Assembly: GCA_004794785.1 (NCBI GenBank)
Contig: SJOL01006487.1
Span: forward strand, 1,049,871 to 1,113,870
Length of the DNA: 64,000 bases
Source of the DNA: Opisthorchis felineus
Taxonomy: Eukaryota > Platyhelminthes > Trematoda > Opisthorchiida > Opisthorchiidae
Direction: 5' to 3'
The stretch's first letter is position 1. Every line of letters starts with the position of its first letter. Position numbers and translations under genes: made by a program. Positions 1-10,975 of the stretch are shown piece after piece. The notes under the pieces were generated by a model. That model was given only the letters and a program-made list of their open reading frames with translations. It had not been told where the DNA came from and did no database searches.

Positions 1-32
1 TAGATTGGCTTTACTTACAGAACGAAATCTCC
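1..32 (+). mobile_element. Possible 3' end of a family 2 SINE cut by the window edge
   Basis: The first 32 bases (GATTGGCTTTACTTACAGAA, then CGAAATCTCC) resemble the 3' ends of the copies at 16.9 and 25.6 kb. The match is short. Confidence 0.35.
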
Positions 33-484
33 ACCGAGATTAAGTTCAGTTCGTGTAGTAGGAATGCGCGGAAAATATTCACATGAACGCTGTATCATTA
101 CGCCTGTGATCAAACGGTGGTGCATGAGCATGGTTGATTACGGTCTCAAAATGAATCCTTTAGTTGCACTGACAGTTTTCAGACTTGACCTCTTGGAATG
201 TTTAGAGAAGGACCATGTAGGAAATTGAACTGTGTACATGTGACATGGAAATCCATCGGCCACAGCTCAGCCAGAATGCGGGAGATCACAAGACTTCATA
301 AATTGAGCTGCACTCTCGTCGCTCGCAACTAGGCTTCTCACTGAATCTGAATTCTGACCTATTCGTTGCACCTATGATAAGAATAGCTTGTTTCGGCACA
401 CTCCAATCTGCTCTAGGTATTTGAATTCACGTAACTTTGGTCGTACGACGCAGAAAGTGATCTGATTTGACAAAAAATTGCTTA

Positions 485-600
485 TAATGTTGGTGAAAAC
501 TCTTCGACAGCCCGCTACGGATTTCGCCTTTCTTGGAGCCCACCAAGTCTCCAGCAATCTTATTTTCTACTGAAGATTACAAATGAGAGATTCAGCTATG
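485..600 (-). repeat. Decayed hammerhead-repeat fragment
   Basis: GAAAACTCTTCGACAGCCCG, ATTTCGCC and CTTGGAGCCC keep the order of the family. The CUGAUGAG position reads CUUGGUGG. The ribozyme is dead. Confidence 0.55.
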
Positions 601-2527
601 AGTCAGTTGGATCCCCCGTAATCACCATCAAAAAATGCCAAGTAACTTTAGAACTTCATATCCTGATTTCTTTACAGCTTCGGACACTACTTTGCTGTGA
701 AAGTAATAGTGGATAGTGAGTCACATTCACGTAAATTCAAAGGCAGAGAAAGCAGAAAATTCAGGCCAAGGAACCCGTTTACGTGCACCCACAGTAGTTG
801 GGTGATATTCAACTGTGAAGTAATACACTAATCTAGTGGGCGACTGTTGCTACTATCATACACTGGCCCTAAGTTCCGTCGATTGGTTCACTTATCTAGC
901 CAGTTATGTAGGACGGCCTGAGAGCCAAACCAGTTGGAAAGGTTCACTCTGAGAAGGATTCAAAACTGAATTGTTCTTTAAAAATCATTCTTAGTGACCA
1001 TTAAATGATGTGTGTGACTATAAGCAGGGTGGAATGCGCAGATGTTTGTAGGATATGCATTCGTATCACACTTGTTTGAATAGCTCTCCTCCCTCCCGCC
1101 TCATCTAGTTGCAATTAGTCTGGCAATCCCAGACGAAAGGCGGGAAGCACTTGACTCAATTTTTGCTCTTATTAAAGCTCATGAGCGGTGCGTGTCATTA
1201 GCCTTGTTGGATTTTGAACCCTGGACATCTGACAAGCAACAAGAACGTGTGACCACCACTCCACCGGATAGCGCTGGATGCATCGCCTAGGATATGCACT
1301 CCAAATGAGTTCTAATAGGACCGAAAGTCGAGTTCAGTGCTTCCCATCTTTGGTGATGACTCACCGGAATAGTCACACCAGACGAATGGAAGCGAGTAAA
1401 TGCGAATGTGAATTCCATATATTTCACGACCACCTTAAACTACACCTGCCTCTTGTTAATGCAGGTTACTCTGATCTGACAAATAGCCTTTTCGGCCTCC
1501 CACCTTTCAGTCGGTGATGAAACTGCACCATTAGTGTTTGACAATTAGTTTTTGACTCTCCTTTGGTCAGATTAGAAATTACTTCACCGAATACTAGTTG
1601 ATCCTCTCTGTTAGCGTTAGAATGTGTTCTTTCCTGAGCTAGATTTCTTTTTCAACTCTTGCCAAATGTGTCTCTGGGTTAGAACCAGATTAGGAAGGAC
1701 AACAAGCTTTGAATTCTGCCAGCCCTACATTTCCGGACACTCATATTTAGTCGCATAAAACAATGTCCAGAGGTACTGTCCAATAAAATAGTCGATGTTG
1801 CATAAACCCCAAGTTATGTTGACCCATGGACCTGCTGAGCAGAGCGTCCGTCGACAAAACACAAAGGATGATATTGAGTGGTCCAGAGACCACTGCATTA
1901 CACTCACCATTTCATCCTGTTTGAGTTGTGCTTTTCCTCACACTTGAACTTCACTCACTAACGCGTGCATGACAGGGGAAGTAAACACAGCTCACGACCC
2001 GAAGAGTACGGCATTCCGTTGTTCGTGAATGCAACGCACTTTCGAACAGTGTGTACATGACTGGAGCTACGATGAGGGTGAAATGGATGTGGGTGGTTAA
2101 GATGCTCTGCTGCCGCTCTGATGTTTGAGTATGATTCACACAACAAAATAAGTTGAGTCCCGGAATTAGATGGAGATGTAATAATTGCATGATACTGCAT
2201 TGAACATCGGAAGGGTAGTTGGTATATGTCAAGAATAATGGTTGAAATATTTGCTTTTGGTGTGTACAATAATTAAACGCTCCTTACCGAATATAGTTGT
2301 TTTCCATCGGTTGTTACTACCTGAATGGTTCATGAAAGGCGGACTCCCTGAGGGCTCATCATCTCTCAAAGAGGCTTCCGCGTTGCGATGTGTTTCAAGA
2401 AGAGATCTAAAAGTATTATCGTCCGTGAGACACTTTGGTCTGAAGGTGGTCTCTCTAGACAAGGGCATCCCCATTGAATTTTGGAAATACCGCCGTCAAA
2501 TAAGAGTTCATAGTGGGTTTTTCCCCA
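601..2527. other. Non-coding stretch, no gene recognised
   Basis: Apart from the tRNA-like relic at 1190-1282, I see only overlapping short open frames with no family resemblance. The longest opening nearby (plus 2242-2685, 147 codons) has no recognisable motif and runs into the duplicated block. Confidence 0.6.
1190..1282 (-). repeat. tRNA-like Pol III promoter relic
   Basis: On the minus strand GGTGGAGTGGTGGTCACACG resembles box A, and CCAGGGTTCAAAATCC resembles box B, at tRNA-like spacing. The stems do not pair, so a SINE head is more likely than a gene. Confidence 0.35.
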
Positions 2528-3316
2528 TTTCAGGTGTTTCACCACAAGGAGCATGCCAGTCACTTTGTCGAGCTAGAGTCATGCCTTTATATTATGCGCC
2601 TCTAGAGGGTCTTTTGCTTCCTTACTCGTCTGTTTACTTAAGGGAAATGACTACAGCAAGTATCCACAAAGTTATATCTTGGTGACTAAGCAGCCTTCAA
2701 GAACGTACTCGTGATCGGTTTCTACTAGAATGTACTGCATACAGTAGATAATCTTACCAAAGATAATTTTTTTATTCTGGGCAAATGTACTCGTTTGAAA
2801 ATTACACTGGAGCTAAAGAGAGATACAAATGAATCCGTCTCTTACGATATTCCTCAACTAAATGTGTATTTCGCTTGGCACGATATTCGGAATGCCCAAG
2901 TATATTTTCTTACCATAAAACCGCACTACCTTTAAGATTGCTGAAAACTCTTCGACAACCCACTACCGGCTTCACCATTCTTGCGGACCATTATGATTGC
3001 GTGATCCTCCAGTCTTTATCGACCTTATGTTCTAATTACGGAACAGTTTGTACACGAATGGGGATGTACGCTCATTTCTAAGTAGTGTAGTATTGTGACA
3101 AAATATACTGCGATATCGCGAATATCGTATTGTTTGCAACACGCGGCAGCTTTTGTGTAAAAAGATTTGTCGAAGAGTACTAGAAATCTTGGTCTTATTC
3201 ACCCCTTATTATACGTATTGGACCAATATCTGCAAAGCTTCTTTCGGAAGTCATTAGACTATTCCTGTTCTCCTTGAAATGCCGTTTACCTCTAGCTCTA
3301 TTCGACCACAGGTTGG
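2528..3316 (+). repeat. Direct repeat, left copy, ending at the N
   Basis: This 789-bp block begins TTTCAGGTGTTTCACCACAA and ends GACCACAGGTTGG directly before the N at 3317. It is almost identical to 3318-4088. Nothing coding is recognised in it; it includes a hammerhead-repeat relic. Confidence 0.9.
2800..3165. repeat. Hammerhead repeat relic, inverted dimer (first copy of duplicated block)
   Basis: The minus half (2800-3040) preserves GCTGAAAACTCTTCGACAACCC and CTACCGGCTTCACC, but CUGAUGAG is degraded to a CATAATGG-like string. The plus half (3080-3160) shows GTAGTGTAGTATTG, the GCGATATCGCGAATATCG box and CGCGGCAGCTTTTGTG. It is old and inactive. Confidence 0.65.
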
Positions 3317-3317
3317 N
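3317..3317. other. Single-N assembly join
   Basis: One ambiguous base lies exactly between the two copies of the direct repeat. This position is the signature of an unmerged overlap between contigs. Confidence 0.85.
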
Positions 3318-4088
3318 TTTCAGGTGTTTCACCACAAGGAGCATGCCAGTCACTTTGTCGAGCTAGAGTCATGCCTTTATATTATGCGCCTCTAGAGGGT
3401 CTTTTGCTTCCTTACTCGTCTGTTTACTTAAGGGAAATGACTACAGCAAGTATCCACAAAGTTATATCTTGGTGACTAAGCAGCCTTCAAGAACGTCCTC
3501 GTGATCGGTTTCTACTAGAATGTACTGCATACAGTAGATAATCTTACCAAAACTAATTTTTTTATTCTGGGCAAATGTACTCGTTTGAAAATTACATTGG
3601 AGCTAAAGAGAGATACAAATGAATCTGTCTCTTACGATATTCCTCAACTAAATGTGTATTTCGCTTGGCACGATATTCGGAATGTCCAAGTATATTTTCT
3701 TACCATAAAACCACACTACCTTTAAGATTGCTGAAAACTCTCAGAACAACCCACTACCGGCTTCACCATTCTTGCGGACCATTATGATTGCGTGATCCCC
3801 CAGTCTTTATCGACCTTATGTTCTAATTACGGAACAGTTTGTACACGAATGGGGATGTACGCTCATTTCTAAGTAGTGTAGTATTGTGACAAAATATCGT
3901 ATTGTTTGCAACACGCGGCAGCTTTTGTGTAAAAAGATTTGTCGAAGAGTACTAGAAATCTTGGTCTTATTCACCCCTTATTATACGTATTGGACCAATA
4001 TCTGCAAAGCTTCTTTCGGAAGTCATTAGACTATTCCTGTCCTCCTTGAAATGCCGTTTACCTCTAGCTCTATTCGACCACAGGTTGG
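3318..4088 (+). repeat. Direct repeat, right copy, starting at the N
   Basis: This 771-bp copy of 2528-3316 begins exactly after the N and ends at the same GACCACAGGTTGG, then continues into unique sequence (CACTTCCGAAATC). It differs by scattered substitutions and an 18-bp deletion that removes a GCGATATCGC palindrome. Confidence 0.9.
3590..3935. repeat. Hammerhead repeat relic, inverted dimer (second copy of duplicated block)
   Basis: This is nearly identical to the relic at 2800-3165, but it lacks about 18 bp including the GCGATATCGC palindrome and carries scattered single-base differences. See the finding on the direct repeat around the N at 3317. Confidence 0.65.
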
Positions 4089-4531
4089 CACTTCCGAAAT
4101 CAGTGACACACTTCGCAAAGAAGAAAAATGAATTAGAAAATCGTAGGCACGCAAATAAATTGTTACTCGTGGGAAGTTTGAAACAGCAAGTTTCTCGTGT
4201 CGAAACAACAAAACAACTTTTGGTTCGGAAAAATATCTTTCGGTTGATATCCACATGCCAGTAATGCTTTGTTTTGTTTTCCGAAATTGCACTGGGATAA
4301 AAGCAACCAACGACGTAAGCCTGAAGCTTGCTCAGAGCTCAGGATAGTACACAGCGTAAGGTATGAGCTTTCGAACGGAAAAACCATAGGTTGGGCCTTC
4401 CTCTGACTTGTCAATTACTCCAGTCCGGGCTTGAACAAGCTGAAAGTACCGTAGCCCTTATTTTCTCTACAGACTACGCTAAAGTTATCTACCATATCAA
4501 TGTAAGGCTGTACTAATATTATCAATTACAG

Positions 4532-4560
4532 TAATAATAATAATAATAACAATAACAATA
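4532..4560 (+). repeat. (TAA)n / (CAA)n microsatellite
   Basis: Six TAA units are followed by interspersed CAA/TAA triplets. Confidence 0.9.
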
Positions 4561-6832
4561 TAATCACAGGGCGGGTGAGTTAAGACGGTCCGACGAAGGA
4601 ACTGTGCCTTTTCGCATGATTGGCTCAGTTATGTACAAACTAATCAGAACAGTTATGCCATAGCCTCCAGCGCGTAGCCCAGATTCCCTTATTCTCCTTA
4701 TCCTCGGTGGACGAAACTATAGAAGCTGGAACCACTGTACTGTAAACAAATGAAATGAGTCTAATTATGTCTAGACAAAAAGGAGAGTGATCTGGGCGAA
4801 ATTTCCGGAAATCCGTCGCCTGATCAAAAGTAATCTTGTATGCATCGCATCCAGACTGGTCTGATAAAGCTTTAAAGAGTGTGTGGAATTACTGCTAGTT
4901 TTTACGGCTCGAAACATGATGTATTTGGCCATTTTTTGACTTTCATTCTCACAGCTTTTGTACAGGATTATAAATGTTAGTCATGTGGGGGATACAGTCC
5001 TGGTTGTACAGTTTTGAGCATGTTTCAGAAAGTCCCTATCTGAGTGGTAATGTGCATGGCGTTCGCTCCAACCACTGATGCGTCAAAGATACTCCAATTT
5101 CTCAGAAACTTTTGGGACTGAGCATGATTAGGTTGATCAGGTACGATAATGATTGAGCAAATCTAGCAGAACATAAAAATCTCTACTCAAACTCTCGACT
5201 TCGATGCTCGCCGAGTGGATTTAACAAACATACGTCATTTATGACTGGAGGTTGCTGGGAGGTAGTAACAACCTTTTTGGATTTATGACCCTGTGGGCTT
5301 GCGATACTGTTCATAAATTGACTGTCACTATCTCGCACCAGCTCAGACCCACGTTGTTGGGGAGCGGTGTAGCGAAAGGAGGACTGAAATTTCGAGGGAT
5401 CCTTTGTGCTGAAACAGAGGAAAGCTTCAAAGGTAGACCAAATTCTGGTTCACCCGTCTGTTCACCTATGGGATCGTTGCTGACAGCACAACCGGTGTCT
5501 ATTTATTAGACTGGATACTGCGATCATTGGTTTTCCCGAAACGCGGTGTCAAAACTTTTTCCATATGGAATAGCTGGAAACAAATATTATCTAAGATGTG
5601 CCGTACATCCGAGTAGTGTTCACCTAGTGAAGGAAGACCAAAGGAAGGTAAGGAGATTGCTCAGTCGGGACAGGAAAAATGCAGTCGTACTTTCGTGAGT
5701 ACCATTTCTGGACAACGTGTTACTGATTGTGAAAAACTGTTTCTCTCCATATTTCATCAAATACCTCAGGCTACTGAAGAACAGAGATTAGTGAATTTTG
5801 GAGAGATTGTCGGAGGGATTTCTTTGTGGTCTCCAATGAGGCCAAGGGATGCGAGGTCATTTTCCAAGACGTCAAATGCCATTCAAACGTGAAGGTTGAT
5901 CATTTCTGACCATCAACTTGTCCCTTTCTCTACGAAGTTGGTCAGCGATTAGTAGCCGTTGGTTTAAATGCAATGAAATGGGATGACATCGAACCATCTA
6001 TGTAATGATTGATATTCCGTTTCGAAATACATCACTAGGAGCATATGGTCAAGATGTTGATCTCAGCTGGGAATTTGTGACCGAGATATTAAAGGTATAA
6101 GGTGCTAAAACTATATAAAAAAAGAGCCAGCTGCTCTCGTCAGGGACACTGCGAATGACTGATTTTTGTAGCTAGCTACACTTGAGTAGGAACCATTTAT
6201 CCTCAATTTATATTCTAATAAAATGATCAAGACCCAGACGAATATCAAAGTTATGTGGGTTTCTTCATCTCGTGCTTCAGCCCAACTGTCTTCAATCTGT
6301 ATTCCAGTGGATTAATTCATCAGTATACCTGGGGCTAAATTATCGGTCATATCAAGCCAAGTCGAGTCCATTTAAGGAAAGCCGAGTGATGTGATCAATG
6401 CTGTTAAAGAAATCAACTGTTCAGCGTAAAACTAGAACCACGTAACCCCATGCAATAGCACAAGGCAAGCCTTATGTAACATAATCCTTTTTTTGAATCA
6501 GAGAGCTATTTTGGAAACCAGAAAATTGTCCCTTTTTGGTTTGGAGGTTTTTTTGCACGAGGAGATTTCAGAGATGGAAATTATCATTGCCCAGAGCTAT
6601 TTGCATTTTGGATTACCTGGTGTGTGTAGGGAGGTGGGCGTATTGCAGTAGATAATACAAGCACGACATGAAAAGTTGAAAGGTTAATTAATAACCACGT
6701 CGTGAATAGGATTTTTTTAATGGCTTACGCGTTAGAACCACTAACTACATGGCATGATCCATCACTTATTGAACCAACTGAATGCTCTGTGAATTTGCAA
6801 GTGAGTGCTAGTGCAGTATACGTACAGTCTGC

Positions 6833-6852
6833 TTTTTTTTTTGGGGGGGGGG
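6833..6852 (+). repeat. T10-G10 homopolymer junction
   Basis: Ten T followed directly by ten G. The exact lengths are likely to be unreliable in the assembly. Confidence 0.9.
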
Positions 6853-9394
6853 AAATAAAATTGTTGAAAATTCGGGGATCAGGCCTCTCTGAGAAGCTCC
6901 AAGAGAACCCAGTAGTGGAATGTGCTAGATTTCCATGAATCTTTTGAGTAGTACTGAAACGAGTATAAGGCTTTAGACAACTGTCCCGTATCCTAATTTT
7001 GCTAGGGAGTTTACATTCATGGATCTGGGAAAAAATTCTCACTGATACACAAATTATTCGGATTCCACGTATGAAATTAGGAAATGACAGGGGTTAAGTA
7101 TGAACCACATGAAAGAAATACATTTACCACGGCATGCTTTGATGACCACCCAAATTTTCCATGATCTATATTTGCCACGATCTGATTTGAAGTGTTGGTC
7201 TTGTTATGCCCCATTGAAAAGAAATTCTACACCATCGGTTAAACGCAGGTGTCAAAGTCAATCTAAGCGCATAATCAGGATGCTGATGAACAGACAGCTT
7301 CGTGGATACCCTGTACAGATGAATTCGTCCCCTACCTGTCTGTCGAATTACAATAAATTTCTCCACTACCTCATCTGAACACTCCCGTGAGCTCAGAGAA
7401 AAGTTACGACAGAAAACTTTGGAAACAGATCTTTTGAAAGCCTTTTTGACAAGCTCTGGTCCTGTTTCTCACTGGCTTACAAAGTTTCCATATTCAGAGA
7501 CGTTGGGACATGTTGTTGGTGGGCTTTGTTTCCTCCCTCCTCGTTCTGATATACTGTACCTCAAATTCATAATTACCGTTCAGAAAAGAACACCTTTTGT
7601 TTTTAGAAAACGGTGTCGTGAAATTGGTCATTATATAAAGTATAGATAATATGCAGTTTTTGCTTTAATGCACGCGGTAACGTCAGTACAGCGCTACCTC
7701 TTACTACTTGCTACTACTTCGAAAATACAGCGAATTCGGCTGCGTTAGAGACGGAGAATCGTTACAGGGATAGACGTTTTATAGAGCGGAAGAAGTGCAC
7801 TGAACGGGAAGCGCAGACAAACACCCTCAATAAGACTTTACTGTCTCTGTCTTATCAACCTTTTGTTGGATTGCTCATCCCTAAAGTCGGCTAGCACTTC
7901 ATGGTGCACTCGAAATCGAAGTAGGTCGTCAGTCTTGATCGGTGGATGAGTGCCAAGTAATGTGCCAAGTAATTGAAAATAGAGTGATGACACAACAGAA
8001 GCAACTTCGGAGGCTCGAGATTACTTAAAAAATGACATTCGATCGGCTAGTTTTTTAATCTATAGTCTTCTGTTTATGGGCGATCACGCGCCAAATCTCC
8101 TGACTTTCTGTCAACCATATTCTGATGTGTTTGTTGGACATGATGGTTTCTGCATCCTTCAATTCTTTCTTTAGTATTTTCCAGAAGGTTGTGACACCCG
8201 ATTAATCCACTTAATTGATATCAGAGTAAATGGATTTCTTCTGAGCACCTTCCAGGTAGCATTGCCTTGACTGGTTTAAAAATTTTTTGAAGCACAGTAA
8301 GCGTTTATTTGTGAGTGATTGTTGTGGCTTATTGCGGCAGTTCTTCGGATTCTCGTCCAACTAAATGCTGCGCATTCTGCTCTGTTGCGTTTAATAGCAC
8401 TGTTGCCGGAATATAGAGAAGGGACCGTTTTTAATTATTACCCTCTACTGAGGTCCATAAAAGTGTATCTTTTGCGACAAAATTAGCCCTTCTCATCAGC
8501 CCAGGCTTCCTCATTTTGTGAACAGACACAGTAAGAAGAAAAATTCCGAAAATGAGGATCACTTAAGGAATAAATGAATCGTTCAGATATCTCCCCTCCC
8601 TTGGTTAGTGATGCATTTAGTAAAGTGTAGGAAATGGGGAAGAGTGTTCGGCACAATCCTTGGGTTCCCCATTAATCAGTCTGTTTTTGGGATACAAAGA
8701 ATAAGAATTTGCAGTTACTCACGATACCCTGCCAAGCTATCAAGCGAAGATGGCCTTACTGAAAATATAAAACTCCTTGAAATTACTTACCATCTATGGG
8801 TACCACTTTGATCAGCTGAAAATGTGTAGATGTGTAAGTTATGCAAGAAGGAGAATTGCTCACCATTTTAGTTCATGCATTGGAACAGGTCAAAAAGTAG
8901 CCAGTCTTGAGGTGTATTAAAAATGCTTAAAGCCTGCTGAACAGTCTGCAACAGAAGTGAGCATGAATCCTCAAAAGATACTAAAAGTTTCATTGGCTTG
9001 ATTTGATTCAGACCACACTATTCACCTACTGTTGTATTGCAGATGTAGGCAGTCATCGAATAAAGGGGTCTATGATAACCTTGAACTTTCTTCCACGCCA
9101 CCCGCCAGCTCAATTTTCTATAATCACTTCTGATCCAGGATGAGCAATCCCTTTAATAACCGCTTCCCTCGAAGAGAGGCCATTTCACTGAGATTCCCCG
9201 CTGTTTGGCATAGAATAGGTACAGCCAGATCCCAACGAGGAACATTCTAGGTGTTCAGGTGCCACGAAATCCTATTGATGTGGAAACTAGGATGCAAAAT
9301 CCATACATAGTACCTTTCCCTACTCTACTCCCTAAACTTAACTGAATAACCGTACTGAGACGAAATTACTCACTGAGTACCACAGGTCAAAAAA

Positions 9395-9485
9395 TGTGAG
9401 TTTTGCTTGCGTCAGCCCCAAGAAGGGCTTAACCGCTCACAGATTGTGGAAAAGTTTTCAGCAGCCTTATGTGTAGTGGATCCCG
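9395..9485 (+). repeat. Decayed hammerhead-repeat fragment
   Basis: GTCAGCCCCAAGAAGGGCTT, AACCGCTCACAGA and TTTTCAGCAGCCTTATGTG follow the family order. GAAAC is changed to UUAAC and the CUGAUGA box is lost. Confidence 0.5.
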
Positions 9486-10699
9486 TCAAGAAAACATGAG
9501 GGTCTCATACAGTAATTTATTGGTTGAAATACTGTCTAGCTAGCCTGTTTTCGTTTATTTACGCTTCCAAAAAGGAATGAGGTTCCCACTGGATCCAGGG
9601 ACTTTCACTGAGCCGGTTCTCTTCCACCTGCAACCATCATGCTGTGTACTATGGTTTTAAGGCGTTAAAGCCTTTGTGCCATCAAATATTTATCTAGGGT
9701 TGAGCAAAGTGACTTGAGCTATAAGAGATACCCTATTCATATAATTTCCTCCGTACGTTCTAGCCACAAATATCGAGTGAAGGAAAACTGAGTTTCTCGA
9801 TTCGCACCGGAGAAATCAGGTGTTAATTTGAGGAAACATAAAACCCCAACACCGCAAACATGAATACCTAGTGGTGACAAGTGGGGGCTCGCGCGCCCTA
9901 GGTCCAGGGACATCTTACCTACGTTTGAGTTGGCTTAAGCACATTTGTAGTTATGAACACGTGTCACGTTTTTGTATGAAGTGGGTATTTTACGGCATAA
10001 GAGCTTCGACTGACTAACTCAACCAAATGTTTCGACCGCTTAATGGGTTATTTCCGTGTTGCAATCATACTTGGAGACGATGGCTGAAATATTCAACGAG
10101 GCTTTATACTTGAAAACTTTTACAAATGGAGCAAATTCTGCTCTGTAGTAGTTTTTCTCGAGGGCTTTTCTAACGGCATTTCTATGTTTCACTACAGTTT
10201 TTTTTCATTTTCTTGGACATCGCAAATGGATGTGGTCTTTTGCACTACATCGACCCCAAAGTTCCATTACGTTATAGAAGAAAATCAAGGTTTGTATTTC
10301 TCGCATGGTTAGTAAAGGTTATTCCTCCCATGAACAGCCACCCATCAAAGAAGGACCGGATACCCATTGGTAATTTTTGTAAGGTAGGTGCACCACTATT
10401 AACACTGTGTTTAGTTCAGAAAGTGCTACGGGGTTCAGAGAGCTTCGTAATGCTTTGAGGCGAGCCATGGCCAAAACCCTGATAATGCTTTATTTTTGTT
10501 CGGAGAGATATCTAAAACAGGCTAAAATTAGTTGGACATCATGGGGAATGATCAAGTTACTGTCTCTTTTACGTTGCGCGTGGTAAGGAGATGAAGACAA
10601 ACGAAATTAGCGAAGTACACTCATTTGCAGACAAATTTGGTTTTGCGAGAGACTCACCTGGAACCCAGCTGAATCTCGCGTTTATGATGTTTTATACAT

Positions 10700-10700
10700 N
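10700..10700. other. Single-N assembly join inside a foldback
   Basis: One ambiguous base lies at the centre of an inverted pair of hammerhead-repeat arms, where a hairpin would stall sequencing or mislead an assembler. Confidence 0.75.
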
Positions 10701-10876
10701 GAACATGAGGCGGCCTGGTGCAGCACATTCAGTTGCATGGAAACATCACAAACGAGAGATTCGGCTGGGTTCGAGGTGAGTCTCTCGCAAAACCAAATTG
10801 ATTTGTAAATGAGTGTATTTCTTGAAAACAGTCCAATTTGGGTTCAAGTAGAACATAAGGTAGACGTAAACTCGGG

Positions 10877-10929
10877 GACTGCGCCTACCTGATGAGTCCC
10901 AAGAAGAGCGAAACCGGTTATTGGTTGTC
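10877..10929 (+). ncRNA. Hammerhead ribozyme, core kept but stems weakened
   Basis: CUGAUGA (10889-10895), GAAA (10910-10913), ACCGGU (10913-10918) and an allowed cleavage-site U at 10919 are all present. Stem II has been damaged to GUCCC...AGAGC. The stem I 3' strand reads AUUGGU against GCCUAC, which costs the closing pair. The core would be formally legal but is probably weak or inactive. Confidence 0.7.
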
Positions 10930-10975
10930 GAAGAATTTTCAGCAACCTTGTGAGCAGTGTAGTACGTCTATACAA

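Larger units (their letters stand above)
4089..9394. other. Non-coding stretch with microsatellites
   Basis: This holds the TAA microsatellite and the T10-G10 run. No open frame exceeds 105 codons and none resembles a known family. No splice-linked exons could be assembled by eye. Confidence 0.6.
10597..10975 (+). repeat. Hammerhead repeat, inverted dimer interrupted by an N
   Basis: A minus-oriented 85-bp segment (10608-10690) meets a plus-oriented unit that starts at GAACATGAGGCGGCCTGG just after the ambiguous base at 10700. The plus unit continues through the damaged ribozyme to the CAGCAACCTT boundary at about 10950. The arms are near-identical inverted copies. Confidence 0.8.

Noticed and set aside
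2242..2685. 147-codon plus-strand open frame, the longest outside the Bud32 region
   Set aside because: No family motif is visible, it overlaps open frames on the other strand, and it runs across the start of the duplicated block. Openings of this size are expected by chance in 64 kb.
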